Of a stretch of DNA of 6,996 bases, positions 5,997-6,996 are shown one piece after another. Positions within the stretch are counted from its first letter, which is position 1; each line of letters starts with the position of its first letter. The position numbers and the translations under genes are program-made. This DNA comes from an uncultured Collinsella sp. (GTDB taxonomy: Bacteria > Actinomycetota > Coriobacteriia > Coriobacteriales > Coriobacteriaceae), in assembly GCA_934630385.1 (NCBI GenBank), contig CAKTWE010000085.1, positions 1-6,996 of the forward strand. The letters are read 5' to 3'. The notes below the pieces were generated by a model. It had not been told where the DNA came from. It worked only from the letters and a program-made list of their open reading frames with translations, and did not search any database.

Positions 5997-6878
5997 TTAC
6001 TGGTCAGTCGGCTTGGCGACGCCGGACTCATCGGACCAAAGCTCGACGCCCTTGTTCTTAAGGTAGTTGTCGGCATAGGCGCGACGGCCGCCGGGCTTGG
6101 CGGTGAGGTCGCCCATCATGTTGGAGAAGCCGCCGTCGACCTTGATGGCGTCGCCGGTGGTAAAGTCCGAGCGCTTGGACGCCAGGAACATGACGGCGTT
6201 GGCGATATCGTTGACCTCGCCGATGCGACGCGTGGCGATGAGGCGGCTGCGGCTCTTCTCGACCTCGGGGTCGGCGTAGAAGTTGGCCGACATGGGGGTC
6301 TTAACGAAGCAGGGCTCGACGCAGTTGGAGCGCACGCCGTAGGGACCCCATTCGGCGGCGAGCATCTTGGACATCATGTTGACGCCCGCCTTGGTGGAGC
6401 TGTACACGCCCGAGAACGTCTCGGGGGAGTGGCTGGCGACGGTCGAGATGTGCACCAGGCGGCCCTGACCGGCCTTGATCATCTCGCGACCAAAGCGCTG
6501 CGAGGTGATGAAGTAGCCGGTGAGGTTGACGTTGAGCACCTGCTCCCAGTCGCTCAGCGGCAGGTCTTCCATGGCTGCGAAACGCAGGATACCGGCGGTG
6601 TTGACGAGGACGTCGACGCGGCCGAAGTCGGCGATGGTGGCGTCGACGGCGGCCTGAACCTCGGCCTCGTCGGTGGCGTTCATCTTGTAGCCCTCGGCGT
6701 GGATGCCAAACTCGGCGGCGAGGTCGGCGGCTGCGGCCTTGACCTTTTCCTCGTCCAGGTCGAGCAGGACGACGTTGGCGCCGTTGCGGGCGAACTCGCG
6801 GCAGATCTCAGCGCCCATACCGCCGAGCGCGCCGGTCACGGCGCAGACATCGCCCTCGAGCTTAAGCCAATTGCTCAT
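5997..6878 (-). CDS. Short-chain dehydrogenase/reductase (classical SDR) with C-terminal extension
   Basis: Cytoplasmic NAD(H)-type oxidoreductase interconverting an alcohol and a ketone. It has 293 residues. The cofactor motif is TGALGGMG at 15-22; Asp40 after the second strand (VVLLDLD) predicts NAD rather than NADP. The NNAG motif appears as NTAG (93-96). The catalytic set is Asn118, Ser145, Tyr159 and Lys163 in YSSTK. After the usual strand-six region the common PG motif reads EPC (188-190), then FVKTPM. The classical fold ends near KVDGG (246-250), where most classical SDRs stop. Here 43 more residues follow, with a basic then acidic tail (AYADNYLKNKG, ELWSDESG), possibly a lid or oligomer arm. 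The start ATG (6878-6876) has a GAAGGG-like site eight bases upstream. It is the first gene of the operon. The substrate is unknown; sugar alcohol, hydroxy acid and steroid substrates are all seen in this family. Confidence 0.93.
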   Translation of the reverse strand: MSNWLKLEGDVCAVTGALGGMGAEICREFARNGANVVLLDLDEEKVKAAAADLAAEFGIHAEGYKMNATDEAEVQAAVDATIADFGRVDVLVNTAGILRFAAMEDLPLSDWEQVLNVNLTGYFITSQRFGREMIKAGQGRLVHISTVASHSPETFSGVYSSTKAGVNMMSKMLAAEWGPYGVRSNCVEPCFVKTPMSANFYADPEVEKSRSRLIATRRIGEVNDIANAVMFLASKRSDFTTGDAIKVDGGFSNMMGDLTAKPGGRRAYADNYLKNKGVELWSDESGVAKPTDQ

Positions 6879-6927
6879 AGGAACTTCCCTTCTTGTGCCT
6901 CCCGGTGGGCCGCTCCCATTAATCGAC

Positions 6928-6935
6928 CCACGTGG
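6928..6935. promoter_or_regulatory. Palindrome ccacgtgg, possible operator
   Basis: A perfect eight-base palindrome, just downstream of the transcript start expected from the minus-strand promoter candidate. Its position would suit a repressor site for the operon. It is short and could occur by chance. Confidence 0.2.
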
Positions 6936-6947
6936 TTTTCGCTGGTT

Positions 6948-6976
6948 ATCGTATGCTTTGCATTTGCGCAGGTGAA
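6948..6976 (-). promoter_or_regulatory. Candidate promoter of the SDR-transporter-Gfo/Idh operon
   Basis: On the minus strand TTCACC (6976-6971) and TACGAT (6953-6948) are separated by 17 bases, each matching four of six bases of the sigma-70 consensus. The predicted start is near 6941, giving a leader of about 60 bases before the dehydrogenase ATG. It is the best-spaced candidate in the gap, and no other promoter is needed for the three genes. Confidence 0.4.
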
Positions 6977-6985
6977 TTGCATATT

Positions 6986-6994
6986 TGTTAGAAT
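6986..6994 (+). promoter_or_regulatory. Candidate divergent extended -10 element pointing out of the window
   Basis: TGTTAGAAT on the plus strand resembles an extended -10 (TG, one base, TAGAAT). No good -35 lies 16-18 bases upstream. If real, it would drive a gene beyond the right edge, perhaps the regulator of the minus-strand operon. Confidence 0.3.
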
Positions 6995-6996
6995 GG

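Overview
The window reads as a high-GC chromosome segment, roughly 60-63% G+C by eye. Protein style, strong AAGGAG ribosome binding sites and intergenic palindromes suggest a Coriobacteriia-type actinobacterium (Collinsella or a relative). That placement is inferred from general resemblance only; no 16S rRNA or other marker gene is present.

Layout: (1) Positions 2-616, plus strand: the 3' part of a small transaldolase / fructose-6-phosphate aldolase-like gene whose first ~30 codons lie before the window. (2) Positions 617-997: a 381-base convergent gap with no gene but dense structure: a long palindrome (647-718), a second copy of the last 19 bases of the transaldolase region (752-770), and a 47-nt inverted repeat pair (774-820 / 941-987) enclosing a strong intrinsic terminator (854-901). 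(3) Positions 998-3145, minus strand: a complete tex gene, an RNA-binding S1 protein. (4) Positions 3146-3565: a 420-base gap with no gene. It holds the likely tex promoter, a 158-nt imperfect palindromic element (3238-3395) and the terminator of the next operon (3458-3493). (5) Positions 3566-6878, minus strand: three genes in the transcribed order short-chain dehydrogenase, OFA-type MFS transporter, Gfo/Idh/MocA oxidoreductase, with gaps of 65 and 68 bases. (6) Positions 6879-6996: a probably divergent promoter region, with a minus-strand promoter candidate for the operon and an extended -10 candidate pointing out of the window on the plus strand.

How the genes fit together: the three-gene operon looks like a small catabolic or interconversion module. 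The transporter would bring in an anionic or polyol-like substrate and two NAD(P)-dependent dehydrogenases of unrelated folds would oxidise or epimerise it. The substrate cannot be read from sequence. Transaldolase and Tex are separate housekeeping units.

I see no CRISPR array, phage gene, transposase, toxin-antitoxin pair, rRNA or tRNA. The least explained material is the structured intergenic DNA, not the coding sequence. Long plus-strand open frames over tex, the oxidoreductase and the transporter are antisense shadows of high-GC genes.
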